Source: Filimonas lacunae (lineage in GTDB: Bacteria > Bacteroidota > Bacteroidia > Chitinophagales > Chitinophagaceae). From it: a stretch of DNA of 64,000 nt. Below are positions 8,312 to 17,709 of this stretch, in pieces. The notes beneath the pieces were generated by a model, which saw only the letters and a program-made list of their open reading frames with translations, made no database searches and was not told the origin of the DNA. The stretch is taken from the NCBI RefSeq assembly GCF_002355595.1, contig NZ_AP017422.1, positions 1,922,001 to 1,986,000 on the forward strand, written 5' to 3'. Both the position numbers and the translations under genes were made by a program. Positions within the stretch are counted from its first letter, which is position 1. Each line of letters starts with the position of its first letter.

Positions 8312-9419
8312 AAGACTGTATTACTTCTTTATACGCATCAACAGTGGCATCGGTTGCCTCTTGCCAGATATAATTAGATAATATTTTATTTCTTAATGTA
8401 TTGTCGTAAGGTTGCGCCGCTGCTGCTTCAATAGCTGCATACATGCTTTCGGGCGATTGGGGGTTACAATAGCCGGCCAGTGAGCGAAAGTATTCTTTAG
8501 CATCGCCTTTATCAGTGATGATGACTTTGCAACCCATGGCGGCCGCTTCGAGCGAACTAAGCCCCGTGGTTTCGAACCAGCTGGGTAATATGTGGATAGA
8601 TGCCTGCTGATAAAACTGCAGTAACTCCTGTTGGGAAAGGTTGTTGATGAAACGAATATTGCTGGCCGCTGCTTTGCGGCAGCGCATATAATATTCCTGC
8701 TGGTTGGGCGAAGGCGAACCAATGAGCAGCAGCTTATATTTTGTATTGTTTAAAGCCTGTATAAGGGTAAGTTGGTTTTTAATACCTTCTATTCTTGCTA
8801 CACAAATAACCAGGTTTGGGTCTTTGGCAATTTGGGGGTTGTATTGAAATAGCTGTGGGTCGATACCGTTGGGTATTACTTTGTATGCCGGCTGCAAGTG
8901 GTAGGTTTTAGCAAGTCGTGTGTATTCGGAATAGGAATTGGGCAGCACAATGGCAGCGCGGCGCAGTATTTCCTGAATAGTTTTGTATTGCCCCTTCCAC
9001 ACAAATTGCCAGCCTTTCCATTGATCTTGTCCTTTTAAACGGCGTAACAGTGTTTTGATATATTCCGAACCATGTGCAGGCAGCATGCGCAGGATAAAGC
9101 CAGATAAGCCTTTGCGGTAAATACTGTCATACTCCCGGTAATCGATATGGATGGTAGATACTATAAAGCGTTGCGGGGTTTTGTTAATGTGATAGAGAAT
9201 ATCTGCCGGCCGGGTGATATTGAAAAAATGTAACAGATCGTACCGGTTATACGTAATCTTTTCATGGGTTAAGCAGATATCTGCTTTAATCCCGGACGCG
9301 TTGAGCAAACGGGCAGTTTGTTGTATTTGTATAGTGTCGCCACCAGGTACCCGGTATAAAGTGGATCGGGCTATCAGCGCTATACGCAAAGGCATAGGGG
9401 GATACAGGTAACGTATCAT
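8265..9419 (-). CDS. Glycosyltransferase family 4
   Basis: 384 aa. N-terminal IALIARSTLYRVPGGDTIQI (glycine loop of GT-B enzymes), then a C-terminal Rossmann domain with VICVARIEGIKNQLTLI and LPSWFETTGLSSLEAAAMGCKVII, the E-x7-E donor motif. The ATG at 9419 lies next to the TAG of the upstream GT2 gene, which favours coupled translation; an internal ATG at 9395 (MPLRIALIAR) is an equally good family start. Cytoplasmic sugar transferase of the surface glycan pathway; donor and acceptor unknown. Confidence 0.84.
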   Translation of the reverse strand: MIRYLYPPMPLRIALIARSTLYRVPGGDTIQIQQTARLLNASGIKADICLTHEKITYNRYDLLHFFNITRPADILYHINKTPQRFIVSTIHIDYREYDSIYRKGLSGFILRMLPAHGSEYIKTLLRRLKGQDQWKGWQFVWKGQYKTIQEILRRAAIVLPNSYSEYTRLAKTYHLQPAYKVIPNGIDPQLFQYNPQIAKDPNLVICVARIEGIKNQLTLIQALNNTKYKLLLIGSPSPNQQEYYMRCRKAAASNIRFINNLSQQELLQFYQQASIHILPSWFETTGLSSLEAAAMGCKVIITDKGDAKEYFRSLAGYCNPQSPESMYAAIEAAAAQPYDNTLRNKILSNYIWQEATDATVDAYKEVIQSYEATHRHSWHKRYTQ

Positions 9420-9420
9420 A

Positions 9421-10371
9421 CTAATTCATTTTTTTATTCAACCATTGAATGTATTTCTCTGGAAAATAGCTGATAACAAACAGTGCATAGTTATCGAGCC
9501 GGAAGGGGGCAGATTGAATGGCTTTGCGGATATAGCTTCTGGCTTTTACAGGCATGTGATTGTTGAGCAGCAGCTTTTTGCCGCATAAGGCAAAATAAGC
9601 CCCGTGCCGTATGCTGGCAGTGGCGTTTTGCTTTTGTACTATGCCGGTGAGTTCTGCACCTTCAGCAGCGGTGATAACGCCCCGTTGTAATATGCCATAC
9701 TTTAACACGCGAAACCGCCGTCCCCGCCACTTTTCATCGATAGTAACAGATGCGGGGTTAAACCGCACCTGGATAAGTGGGGCAGGGAAATTATAAAACT
9801 TGCCTGCTGAGCTTAGTTTTACCCACAACAGGTGGTCTTCCATATTCATGGCTAAAACCGGGTAACCGCCACATTGTAACACTGCCTGCCTGCGGTACAT
9901 GACACTGGAATGTGTAAAGGGGCAGCTGGTATGCAGGTGTTGCTTAATAGCATCATTGGAATGTGCATGGCAGGAGTAGTAGCACAGGTACTCGCCCTGT
10001 TCGGAAATGTACTCTGCATCGCTGCCGGTGATCACATAATCAGGATGTGCATCCAGGTAAGTCATTTGTTGCTGTAGCCGGTTGGGCTGGCAAATATCAT
10101 CTGCATCAAAACGGGCGATATATTCTCCCCGGGCTAATGACAGGCCTTTGTTTAAGGCAGCGGCTACGCCACTGTTCGGTTGGTAAATAAGCCGGATGCG
10201 GGTGTCGTTAAAAGATTGAATAACTGCTGTGGTGTTATCGGTAGACCCGTCGTTCACTATCAATAGTTCAAAATGCGGCATGGTTTGGGACAGCACCGAA
10301 GCAATGGCTGCCCCTATATAAGGTGCTGCATTATAGGCAGGCATTAATACAGTTACTTTTACCGGGTGCAT
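9421..10371 (-). CDS. Glycosyltransferase family 2
   Basis: 316 aa. GT-A motifs are clear: VTVLMPAYNAAPYIG, LIVNDGSTDNT, and YIARFDADDICQP with the metal-binding DxD-type triad. LLWVKLSSAGKFY lies in the acceptor region. Overlaps the upstream polymerase-like gene by 13 bp, typical of coupled genes in this operon. It should transfer a hexose or amino sugar to the growing lipid-linked chain at the inner face of the membrane. Specificity cannot be read from the sequence. Confidence 0.86.
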   Translation of the reverse strand: MHPVKVTVLMPAYNAAPYIGAAIASVLSQTMPHFELLIVNDGSTDNTTAVIQSFNDTRIRLIYQPNSGVAAALNKGLSLARGEYIARFDADDICQPNRLQQQMTYLDAHPDYVITGSDAEYISEQGEYLCYYSCHAHSNDAIKQHLHTSCPFTHSSVMYRRQAVLQCGGYPVLAMNMEDHLLWVKLSSAGKFYNFPAPLIQVRFNPASVTIDEKWRGRRFRVLKYGILQRGVITAAEGAELTGIVQKQNATASIRHGAYFALCGKKLLLNNHMPVKARSYIRKAIQSAPFRLDNYALFVISYFPEKYIQWLNKKMN

Positions 10372-11987
10372 ACGTTTTCTTTTATATCCACGAAAAGCAA
10401 TAGCTCTATCACGAACAGAACGGATAATTGTTCAAACCAGTAATCCATTAACAACACTCCTGCTGTTAATAACAGTATGGGAATGCCAAAGCTGAGAATG
10501 CGATAGCGTCTGGCCCAGAACCATACATAGCCGGTGATAAACACCAACAAGCCAGCTATGCCATATTCGCCTATTACCTGGTTGTAAACGGCATTGGGTG
10601 TATTGGCTATGGAGTGCAACTCGGCATCTTTGCTAAAGAAACCCAGGTGTATGGCCAGGTGATGACTTCTGAAATCGGGATGGCTGTAAGACAGGCTGGC
10701 GGGATAGCTGCCTGCAATGTTTAGCGCGGTAGCGCGAAAAGCCAGTTTAGACGAGAAGTTGGCAGGGCCGCAACCAGTGAGTAATCTGCCGGGGTGTGCC
10801 TGAAAGTATTGCCAGGTTTGTTGGAAGGCAAGCAGCTTGCCCGGTAAATGGTACGTGCTATCATTGTTAAGTGCATTGTCATTGGGATGTTGCTTTATAT
10901 AAGTAAGCAATGTTTTTTGAAGGATAGTGGCTGTATCTCTTATGCGTTGAAACGGTTGCGAGTGAATACTGGGTTGTGGTATTTCGGGCCGGGCCACAAA
11001 CAAGGGTGTTATGGCTGCCTGTGTGGTGACGGTGGATGTGCTTTTTGGCAGCTGTTGCCGTGCTATCAGCTGGCTGATGCTATCGAGGTAATGTTTGGCA
11101 AAGGACATCCTTTGTTGCTCTTCAGTAGGAGGTATCGTGTCTGTTACAGTATCGGAAGTTATAGCGGGTGCCTTGCTGCTACCAGTGGTTATTTTACGTA
11201 TCAATTTGAGTGCGTAATCATCGTTTTGCGGAGATACCTTCACCATAAAAATGATCACGAGTGTACAGCAACAAATAATGATGCTTTTTTGAGCGCGGTC
11301 GCTGGCCGCAATAAAGCAGTACAATAACACCACTATCAGCATCAGGCAGGTGAAGTTGCTGCAGGCAAGCAGTACACTTACCATACATAGTAACGTTAGC
11401 AGGGCCTTACGCCGGTATAGGCTGTATATAACGCCTGCAGCGCTGATAACGGCATTAGTGGTAGAAGTATCGAACGAGATGCCTTTGATACGGTCGCCTG
11501 TGCTGATAAAATACTTCTGGTACATTCCCTGGAAGCGGTAAGGATTGATTACGCCTGCGTCCAGCATAATGATGGCGATTTGTGCAAAGGAAACCAGTGC
11601 GTTAATGGTAAAGAAGGCTATCAGGGTGTTGTGTAATACCGTAGTGGTGTTCATTTTTACTGCCAGCTGTAACTGATGCACTGCCAGTATACACGCAGCC
11701 CAAAAGCCGATGGCAATGGCAAATGCCACCAGATAATGTGTGTTGGCGAAGCCTTTATACAGCAGTAAGTCTATGCAGGCAATGCCTATTATATACAGGT
11801 AGAAAGGGGGCATGCCTTCTTTGATATAACCAAACCGGAAACGGAAATCGGGCCGTACACAATAGATAAATGCCAGTGCTGCCAGCTTTATCACCAGCTT
11901 TACATTCATCAATAGCAATAAAAACAGGAGCAATTTACCATCTACCTGCTGAAGCCATTGCCGGATATAAGTTTGTATACGATGCAT
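10359..11987 (-). CDS. O-antigen polymerase/ligase-like membrane protein with long periplasmic loop
   Basis: 542 aa with about ten hydrophobic segments. A ~170-residue hydrophilic loop (residues ~255-425) separates the N- and C-terminal membrane clusters. Near its end, LLTGCGPANFSSK and SHHLAIHLGF resemble the GxGxxxF and HN/HH motifs of Wzy_C ligases. A Ser/Thr/Pro-rich stretch in the loop is low-complexity. Likely role: polymerisation or ligation of the glycan repeat outside the inner membrane. Weakly conserved family, so the call rests on topology plus context between a flippase and a GT2. Confidence 0.68.
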   Translation of the reverse strand: MHRIQTYIRQWLQQVDGKLLLFLLLLMNVKLVIKLAALAFIYCVRPDFRFRFGYIKEGMPPFYLYIIGIACIDLLLYKGFANTHYLVAFAIAIGFWAACILAVHQLQLAVKMNTTTVLHNTLIAFFTINALVSFAQIAIIMLDAGVINPYRFQGMYQKYFISTGDRIKGISFDTSTTNAVISAAGVIYSLYRRKALLTLLCMVSVLLACSNFTCLMLIVVLLYCFIAASDRAQKSIIICCCTLVIIFMVKVSPQNDDYALKLIRKITTGSSKAPAITSDTVTDTIPPTEEQQRMSFAKHYLDSISQLIARQQLPKSTSTVTTQAAITPLFVARPEIPQPSIHSQPFQRIRDTATILQKTLLTYIKQHPNDNALNNDSTYHLPGKLLAFQQTWQYFQAHPGRLLTGCGPANFSSKLAFRATALNIAGSYPASLSYSHPDFRSHHLAIHLGFFSKDAELHSIANTPNAVYNQVIGEYGIAGLLVFITGYVWFWARRYRILSFGIPILLLTAGVLLMDYWFEQLSVLFVIELLLFVDIKENVCTR

Positions 11988-12029
11988 GTATAGTTAATAT
12001 AGGTAATGGCCGGAGCCTGCTGGTTTAGT

Positions 12030-13448
12030 TCAGGTATCGGCCGTCAAAAAATGTGACACTAGTGAAAACTCTTTCTTCGTTCGCAATCCACACAGGCTTG
12101 CCAGCAGTATGTATAGTATTATAGCTGCGGCTAAAGCCGGTATAAAAGCAAGCGGGGTTAGCCGCACCAGTATAATGGAGGTGAGCGCACACAATGGGTG
12201 GCACACGATGGCATAGCTTACCCGCGCAAACCGTATTTGCCTATCCTGGCGGAAATACAGTACTGTTTGCACCAGTAGTGACAACAGGCAGGCGAGTGCT
12301 GCACCTTCTTTTTGCAATAGTGGTATCAGCAGGCAGTTGCCTGCTATATTTACTGCACAGGTAATGGCTATTACCGCCAGCAGGCCTTGCAGGCGATGTT
12401 GCGCAAAACCACTTGTCCACAAAACGTTGGATACATATAGTAAAGGTGTACAGAAGGTGAGAATGAGTATAGTATTGCTGTTGACGGCGCCGTACTTGCC
12501 GGCGGTTACCAGGTCTACCAATGGCGTCCACAGCATATTGGTGATAACGATAAGGAAAGAAGCGATCAGCATTTCCAGGCGCAGTATGGCATAAATACCA
12601 GAAAGATCTTTGCGCTGCTGCTGATAGTGTTGTACAAAGCGTGGAATTAACAAAGGGGCAATAGCCAACAGTGGAAGCGTGATAATCTCGTATACTTTAT
12701 AGGCAAAGCTGTATTCAGCCAATTGTGTATCTGATACGGCTATCCCCAGCAATAACCAGTCGAACCGTGATAAGATAGCGGTACAGATGACAATGCCTAA
12801 TTGTGGCAGGGCTTCGCGTAGCAGAAGGCTATAGGCTTTTTTATCAGGAACAAACCGGATGGATTGTATGCTATGGCGATGATATAGATATAGGGTGCAT
12901 AATAGTTCTGCCGTATCGCCCAGGATAAACAATACTATTACGGTGTGCAGCTGAATGCTGTGCAAGGCTTGTGCTATTACCAGTGCAATGCCTTTTACCA
13001 CGTTGGATACAATAGACATGCCTGCCAGTGTTGAAAACTGCTCGCGTCCTGCAGTTACTTGTTTATAAGGAGTAGCTATAAATGATTGAAACTTACCCAG
13101 GCTAAGGAGGAAAATAACCGGCAGCAAAGGCTGTGCGGGAAACAGCAGCCATATCATCGCCAGCAGGCTATAGAAAAGTGCGCCCATACCCAGTATATGT
13201 ATCATATAAAGAGATACTATAGTAGAGGGTGATTCGCCAGCAGCTATTTTTTTCACTGTAAGCTGGTCTAGCCCGAAAGAGAGAATGCTGAAACATATCA
13301 ACAGCAATGCCAGGCAGCCATTGAGCTGCCCAAAACCGGGTTTGCTTAACTGCCTGGACAAAACATAGAATATCACCAGGCTAAACAGCTGATTAGCTAT
13401 TTGTTGCAGGATATTGGCTGAAATGTTTTTGAACAGTTTTTTTTGCAT
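12030..13448 (-). CDS. Wzx-type polysaccharide flippase (MATE/MOP superfamily)
   Basis: 472 aa with 12-14 predicted membrane helices, and no ATPase domain. The N-terminus NISANILQQIANQLFSLVIFYVLSRQLSKPGFGQLNG is the classical opening of the polysaccharide synthesis / MVF-like family, including the F/Y-G-x-L/F loop. It should flip undecaprenyl-linked repeat units across the inner membrane. It is the first gene of the minus-strand cluster running to 1481 and is 42 bp from the next gene. The 267 bp upstream probably hold the operon promoter; no clean TAnnTTTG was identified there. Confidence 0.85.
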   Translation of the reverse strand: MQKKLFKNISANILQQIANQLFSLVIFYVLSRQLSKPGFGQLNGCLALLLICFSILSFGLDQLTVKKIAAGESPSTIVSLYMIHILGMGALFYSLLAMIWLLFPAQPLLPVIFLLSLGKFQSFIATPYKQVTAGREQFSTLAGMSIVSNVVKGIALVIAQALHSIQLHTVIVLFILGDTAELLCTLYLYHRHSIQSIRFVPDKKAYSLLLREALPQLGIVICTAILSRFDWLLLGIAVSDTQLAEYSFAYKVYEIITLPLLAIAPLLIPRFVQHYQQQRKDLSGIYAILRLEMLIASFLIVITNMLWTPLVDLVTAGKYGAVNSNTILILTFCTPLLYVSNVLWTSGFAQHRLQGLLAVIAITCAVNIAGNCLLIPLLQKEGAALACLLSLLVQTVLYFRQDRQIRFARVSYAIVCHPLCALTSIILVRLTPLAFIPALAAAIILYILLASLCGLRTKKEFSLVSHFLTADT

Positions 13449-13715
13449 GATAGTATATAGCGGCCAGGTTGTGTATAGTGTATACGTATATAGTGCAGCG
13501 TGGTTGCCTGGGAGGGGAGAAAAATATTCCTTGGCTTGCGGTTGAGATGACTGGTGGAGGAATAATAGGTGTTTATGCTTTGGGGTGAATAGAAGGGCTT
13601 TTTAATGTGTATCAGTGAAACAGGTGATGGCAGTCATTACATATGGAGATGAGTGTATTTATCTTTACTGCTGTACTAACCGGTTCATTCGCTAATATGT
13701 TTACAATGAATACTT
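13449..13715. other. Intergenic region between flippase and small ORF
   Basis: No coding frame or RNA gene was recognised here. It must carry divergent promoters: leftwards for the polysaccharide operon, rightwards for the 51-aa protein gene. It is AT-rich near 13440-13500, with alternating TATA/GTATA steps around 13450-13490. Confidence 0.5.
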
Positions 13716-13871
13716 ATGAATAAAGAATGGCATTTAAAACATCCGATGCCGCAGCCCGCTACTAAAGAAGAGAGGATGAAGTGGCATTTGGCGCATAGAA
13801 AATACTGTGCATGTCGCCCCATACCAGATAAACTATTGGAAGAGATGAAGAAGCTGGGATTGTTGAAATAA
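13716..13871 (+). CDS. Small conserved-looking protein, 51 aa
   Basis: A short frame from ATG 13716 to TAA 13869-13871. The product is basic and contains two related phrases, W-H-L-K-H-P-M-P-Q-P and K-W-H-L-A-H-R-K-Y-C-A-C-R-P-I-P, then a helix LLEEMKKLG. The Cys-x-Cys-Arg-Pro-Ile and two WHL..H motifs could hold a metal. From memory, similar ~50-aa proteins occur in other Bacteroidota, but no function is known to me. It stands alone between the polysaccharide cluster and a relic gene. Confidence 0.65.
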   Translation: MNKEWHLKHPMPQPATKEERMKWHLAHRKYCACRPIPDKLLEEMKKLGLLK

Positions 13872-13890
13872 AATGTCTTATTGTTTATGA

Positions 13891-13986
13891 ATGTTTTCAG
13901 GTGATAATTCTTCGGGCGCTTCTGCTGTAATAAAAGGGCAAACCGGAAAGGATGATGCTTTCTGGTGGGATGAGCTGGAAGATTAG
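13891..13986 (+). pseudogene. Relic carrying the C-terminal tail of the antitoxin-like gene at 17710
   Basis: A 31-codon frame whose end, DDAFWWDELED, matches the DDTFWWDELES tail of the protein at 17710-17934. The match is near-identical at the DNA level over the last ~30 bases. The Ser/Gly/Ala linker before it is also similar in composition, but the N-terminal helical domain is missing. It looks like the remnant left after deletion of the first half of a paralogue. A translated micro-protein cannot be excluded, because the frame is open from an ATG. Confidence 0.5.
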
Positions 13987-14038
13987 CCGGTTAGCATTCC
14001 TTTTTCTTATTTCCTTTGCCCTTTTTGATTTTATGAAT

Positions 14039-14077
14039 AGGAAGCAGGCATAAGAGTTGTTTTTATGCTTGCTTCCT
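14039..14077 (-). terminator. Stem-loop after the GT4 gene
   Basis: Inverted repeat: AGGAAGCAGGCATAA (14039-14053) against TTATGCTTGCTTCCT (14063-14077), with one mismatch and a 9-nt loop. It lies 22 bp beyond the stop of the minus-strand gene at 14099 and ~50 bp after the relic ending at 13986, so it could end transcription from both sides. No long T-run follows on the minus strand. Confidence 0.55.
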
Positions 14078-14098
14078 GGTATAGTTAGGAAGGCGTTT

Positions 14099-15091
14099 TT
14101 ATGCTGATAATTCTTTGTATATCTCCATATAGTCTGCCACCACCCTTTCCCGGGAGTATCTTCTGACATTTAAGTAGGCCAGTGAAGTATTTTTTTCACG
14201 GAGTGCATTGTCTTTTATAACCGTAACTATGCCGGATCTTATAGAGTCAACATTATACGGATCAACAAATACTGCGCCCTGACCTGCTACATCGGGCATC
14301 GCTGAACAATTGCTGGTTACCAGGGGGAGGCCTGTGCTTTGGGCCTCCAGGATAGGCATTCCAAAACCTTCTTTAAGGGAAACATAGGTGAGGATGTCTG
14401 CTTTCAGATATTCGGCGTGTACTTCCTGAAGGGTAAGTCCGGAAAGCCAGATGTAGTCTATTTTACACTGCAATAACAGCTCTTTTATTTCACTATTATG
14501 TTTTCCTATAATTACAAGTGTTACGGGCAGGTTTTCCAGCGCGCGAATAAGGCGGTTTACGTTTTTATTATAAGCGGTTCCTATTTGCAGTATGCGGGGC
14601 TTTTCTGCATTAAACTTTCGTTCAACAGGTTGATAAATGTCATCTATGAAGTTGGTGACTACCGCAAGTTTGCCGGGTTTAATGGTAACATGTTCCAGTA
14701 AATCTGTTTTTACTTCTTCAGAAATAACTACCACTTTATGGGCCAGAGCCACAGGGATTTTTACCCATAGCCATTTGTATATAAGCCGGGCAATGCCTTT
14801 GGTGCGACCTATAAAAGCAACATCGTGCATGGTTAACATTCTTTTGCTTCGTAGTGCACCCAGTAAGGCATAATGTACATCACCGGTTACATGCACAATT
14901 TCGTTTTTGTGTTTAAATAGTGACAGAAGATTTTTTAGTCTGGGTAACAGGCCTTTGCTATAATGAGGTAAGGTTTCCCCTTTAACGGGTATACCTGTTT
15001 GTATAAACTCTTTATGTAGCTGATTGAATAAATATTCAATACTATAGGCGGTTGGAAACGGTTTTCGGAAAATGAGTCTGACTGCTTTCAT
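14099..15091 (-). CDS. Glycosyltransferase family 4 (mannosyltransferase-like)
   Basis: 330 aa. GT4 features: RILQIGTAYNKNVNRLIRAL (start of the donor domain) and VSLKEGFGMPILEAQSTGLPLVTSNCSAMPDVAGQGAVFVDP, the E-x7-E donor site followed by the conserved 'PE.AG.AA..vdP' segment. The N-terminal domain is short, with RMLTMHDVAF. It is 35 bp downstream of the ManC-NagB fusion gene and on the same strand, which makes a GDP-mannose donor plausible by context. Possible partner of the main polysaccharide cluster. Donor identity is inference. Confidence 0.85.
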   Translation of the reverse strand: MKAVRLIFRKPFPTAYSIEYLFNQLHKEFIQTGIPVKGETLPHYSKGLLPRLKNLLSLFKHKNEIVHVTGDVHYALLGALRSKRMLTMHDVAFIGRTKGIARLIYKWLWVKIPVALAHKVVVISEEVKTDLLEHVTIKPGKLAVVTNFIDDIYQPVERKFNAEKPRILQIGTAYNKNVNRLIRALENLPVTLVIIGKHNSEIKELLLQCKIDYIWLSGLTLQEVHAEYLKADILTYVSLKEGFGMPILEAQSTGLPLVTSNCSAMPDVAGQGAVFVDPYNVDSIRSGIVTVIKDNALREKNTSLAYLNVRRYSRERVVADYMEIYKELSA

Positions 15092-15126
15092 AGTGTGGCT
15101 TTTAGTTAGTTATGTAAATGGAAAAA

Positions 15127-17142
15127 TTAATTATCTACCCATGTTTCTTCGTCTAAAACATATGTGACGTTTGAACAGCCTTGTAATATAGATGCCGGAA
15201 TAGCTTCATTCATAGAGTCCTGAACAGCACTTTTTACAGCTTGTTTTTTGCCTTTTCCTGATGCAATCAGAATGGTTTTTTTGGCCTGGGAAATGATATC
15301 CAGTCCAAGCGTAATGCCTTTTACAGGAACCTGTGAGCGACAGTCAAAAAAGCGACTATTGGCTTCGATGGTACTATCGCTTAATGCGACTACTCTTGTT
15401 TTTGAATCAAAAGCGGAGCCGGGTTCATTAAAGCCGATGTGGCCGTTGTGGCCTATGCCATGCAATATAACATCTATACCATTTGCCTTTCTGATGGCCT
15501 GCTCATAATTTTCGAGATAGCTGGTGTTATCGTTGTTCAGTAAATAATATTCCCGGATACCTAATGGTTCTATGATTTTCTTTTTCAGGAAGAAGGCATA
15601 GCTTAGTGGATGGTTATCTGATAAGCCTAAGTATTCATCCATTTGAAAAAGAACCACTTTACTCCAATCTAACCGGTGTTTGTAATTATTGATGAGTAAC
15701 TGATATACTCCTTCCGGTGTGCCCCCGGCAGACAGTACTATTACAGCTTTCTGATATTTAGCAATAGCCTGGGTAATTTCATTGACGAGTGCATCTACGG
15801 CGAGGTTGCTTAATAAGATATAGTCTTTTACTATTCTTATGTTGATATTATTGATTACATAGTGCCTGCTTTTTTGAAGAATAGCGGGTATGTCTGGTTG
15901 CTTAAAAGAGTGTACATAAATTTTGTGATTGCTTTCTCTTATCCAAAGATCTTTTACATCTGTCATTAAAACAGTTTTGTTTTCATTGATCTGAACAATG
16001 ATGTTTTCGCAATCAAAAAGAACAGGTTGTTTTTGGGATGCAGGATTGGCGGCAAATCTTGTTTCTTTTGCCTGGATGATTTCTTTTATTTTCTTTTTCG
16101 AATTTGCAGGCATAACAAGAATGTCGCCGTTGCTGTTTACTACTACCGTCAGGTCTGTTATTCCTTCTGTTATCAGCTCGTAAGGGGCTTCTGTCATTAG
16201 CAGGCAGCGCGTGGTTTCAGATGTGGTAATGGCGCCTTTGATTCTGTTTTGAGCATCATCCTGCTGAAGCATTTTTGACAGTTCTTCGTAGCTGCCCACA
16301 TCGCTCCATTCCATCTGAGCTCTGAGAAAAATGTGCTGTAAAGAATCTTCAGGTTGTATCTTCTCTAAAACGGAATAATCAATTGAAATTTTAGTGAGCT
16401 GATTGTATAGCGTTTCCAGCTCGTTTATAGAAAGGGTATCCATTCTCCTTTCTATTTCCTGCAAAACCTGATATTCCTGTGGCTGATAGGTGTTAAAAGC
16501 GTCCAGGATATTGTCAACTGTCCAGCTGAAAATATTAGTATTCCACAGGTATTGTCTGGCTGCTACAAATTCATCTGCGGTTTTCTGATCGGGCTTTTCA
16601 ATATATGCCAGACCATAAAAAGCTTTTTCTGAAAAGGGGGCAGTTGCACCGCATTGCATATAACCATAGCCGGTATGGCCGTAGGTAGGGGCTATGCCCA
16701 CACTAACAAGGTATTTTCCTTGCCTGGCTATAAAGGCGGCTTCCTGAATGCTTTCCTGGAATTGTGTAACGGGGCTGATATGCTGGTCTGATGCCAGCAA
16801 TACTACAGTAGCGCCTGGTACTTTTTTCCTGATAAAGACAGAGGCGTATCCGATAGCAGGAGCAGTGTCTCTTGCATCGGGCTCTACTATAATATTTTCA
16901 AAAGGAAGTTCAGGCAGCTGTTGCTTTACCAGGTGAACATATTCCGCAGCTGTAGATACAAATATCCTGTGAAAGGGGACAATGTCTGTTACCCGTTGTA
17001 CGGTCAGCTGTAACATTGTTTTTTCTGCAATGAGGCGCGTGAATTGCTTGGGACTTTTAGCAGTGCTTATAGGCCAAAGTCTTGTTCCAGTGCCTCCTGC
17101 TACAATAAGTATCACGAGTTCGGATGAAATAGTAAATGACAT
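15127..17142 (-). CDS. Fusion: mannose-1-phosphate guanylyltransferase + glucosamine-6-phosphate deaminase
   Basis: 671 aa, about the sum of a ManC core and a NagB. Residues ~8-300 are a sugar-phosphate nucleotidyltransferase of the ManC type: GGTGTRLWP (16-24), SPKQF (30-34), VEPDARDTAPAIG (86-98), NTNIFSW (201-207), WSDVGSY (279-285). Residues ~310-425 resemble the left-handed beta-helix tail. Residues ~430-671 are NagB-like: GGTP (473-476), MDEYLG (501-506) and the hallmark GIGHNGHIGFNEPG (562-575). The first domain makes GDP-mannose from Man-1-P and GTP; the second converts GlcN-6-P to Fru-6-P plus ammonia, and Fru-6-P is two steps from Man-1-P. No stop or frameshift separates the halves. 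A single gene with both domains is unusual. Confidence 0.88.
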   Translation of the reverse strand: MSFTISSELVILIVAGGTGTRLWPISTAKSPKQFTRLIAEKTMLQLTVQRVTDIVPFHRIFVSTAAEYVHLVKQQLPELPFENIIVEPDARDTAPAIGYASVFIRKKVPGATVVLLASDQHISPVTQFQESIQEAAFIARQGKYLVSVGIAPTYGHTGYGYMQCGATAPFSEKAFYGLAYIEKPDQKTADEFVAARQYLWNTNIFSWTVDNILDAFNTYQPQEYQVLQEIERRMDTLSINELETLYNQLTKISIDYSVLEKIQPEDSLQHIFLRAQMEWSDVGSYEELSKMLQQDDAQNRIKGAITTSETTRCLLMTEAPYELITEGITDLTVVVNSNGDILVMPANSKKKIKEIIQAKETRFAANPASQKQPVLFDCENIIVQINENKTVLMTDVKDLWIRESNHKIYVHSFKQPDIPAILQKSRHYVINNINIRIVKDYILLSNLAVDALVNEITQAIAKYQKAVIVLSAGGTPEGVYQLLINNYKHRLDWSKVVLFQMDEYLGLSDNHPLSYAFFLKKKIIEPLGIREYYLLNNDNTSYLENYEQAIRKANGIDVILHGIGHNGHIGFNEPGSAFDSKTRVVALSDSTIEANSRFFDCRSQVPVKGITLGLDIISQAKKTILIASGKGKKQAVKSAVQDSMNEAIPASILQGCSNVTYVLDEETWVDN

Positions 17143-17709
17143 AGATCAGTTGAGTGGGTGCAAGGGTAAATTGCGAATATATATGAAAATAATCTATTTT
17201 GTTTTGGCTTTTTTCATTTAAATAAGGGGGGTGTGAGTAAAATGCACAGGTGTGTAAAATGCAATGCGGGTGGCTGTGCCAGCAGTTACCATTGCCTTAT
17301 GTTTGTTCAGATGACAAAGTATGAGCAGCGGCAAAAGTAATAAGCGATAAAAGAAGCAGTTACAACAAAACTGATAAAGATGCCAATTTCGTGCGTAGGA
17401 AAAAGATCATATGAAGAACGGTCAACTACTTAACAACAGATGCAGGTTAGGTAGTGAGTAAAACTATCAGTGGTTAGAAAACAGACGAATCGCAGGCTAC
17501 GTAAAGTATAATAACTTTGATCATAATCAGAACGCAACGGTTTCTTTGTTTTTGAATGGGGTAATGTTTTTGGGACGAATCGTATTGGTAGTGATGTTAG
17601 AAAGTATTGGAAATCTCATGGTTATTTTTTAAATATAAGCAATGGCAGATAGAGAAAGTACCAATGTGCAAAGGGAAAAGCCAGCAATTGTGCTAATATT
17701 GTGCTTGTA
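17143..17709. other. 567-bp gap without recognised genes
   Basis: I found no coding frame of convincing composition in this AT-rich stretch. It should contain the minus-strand promoter for the ManC-NagB gene near 17150-17220 and the plus-strand promoter for the small gene at 17710. A loose TTTG (17547-17550) and TAATGTTTTTG (17562-17572) pair is present but spacing is not canonical. The gap may hold decayed gene remains; nothing specific was recognised. Confidence 0.4.
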
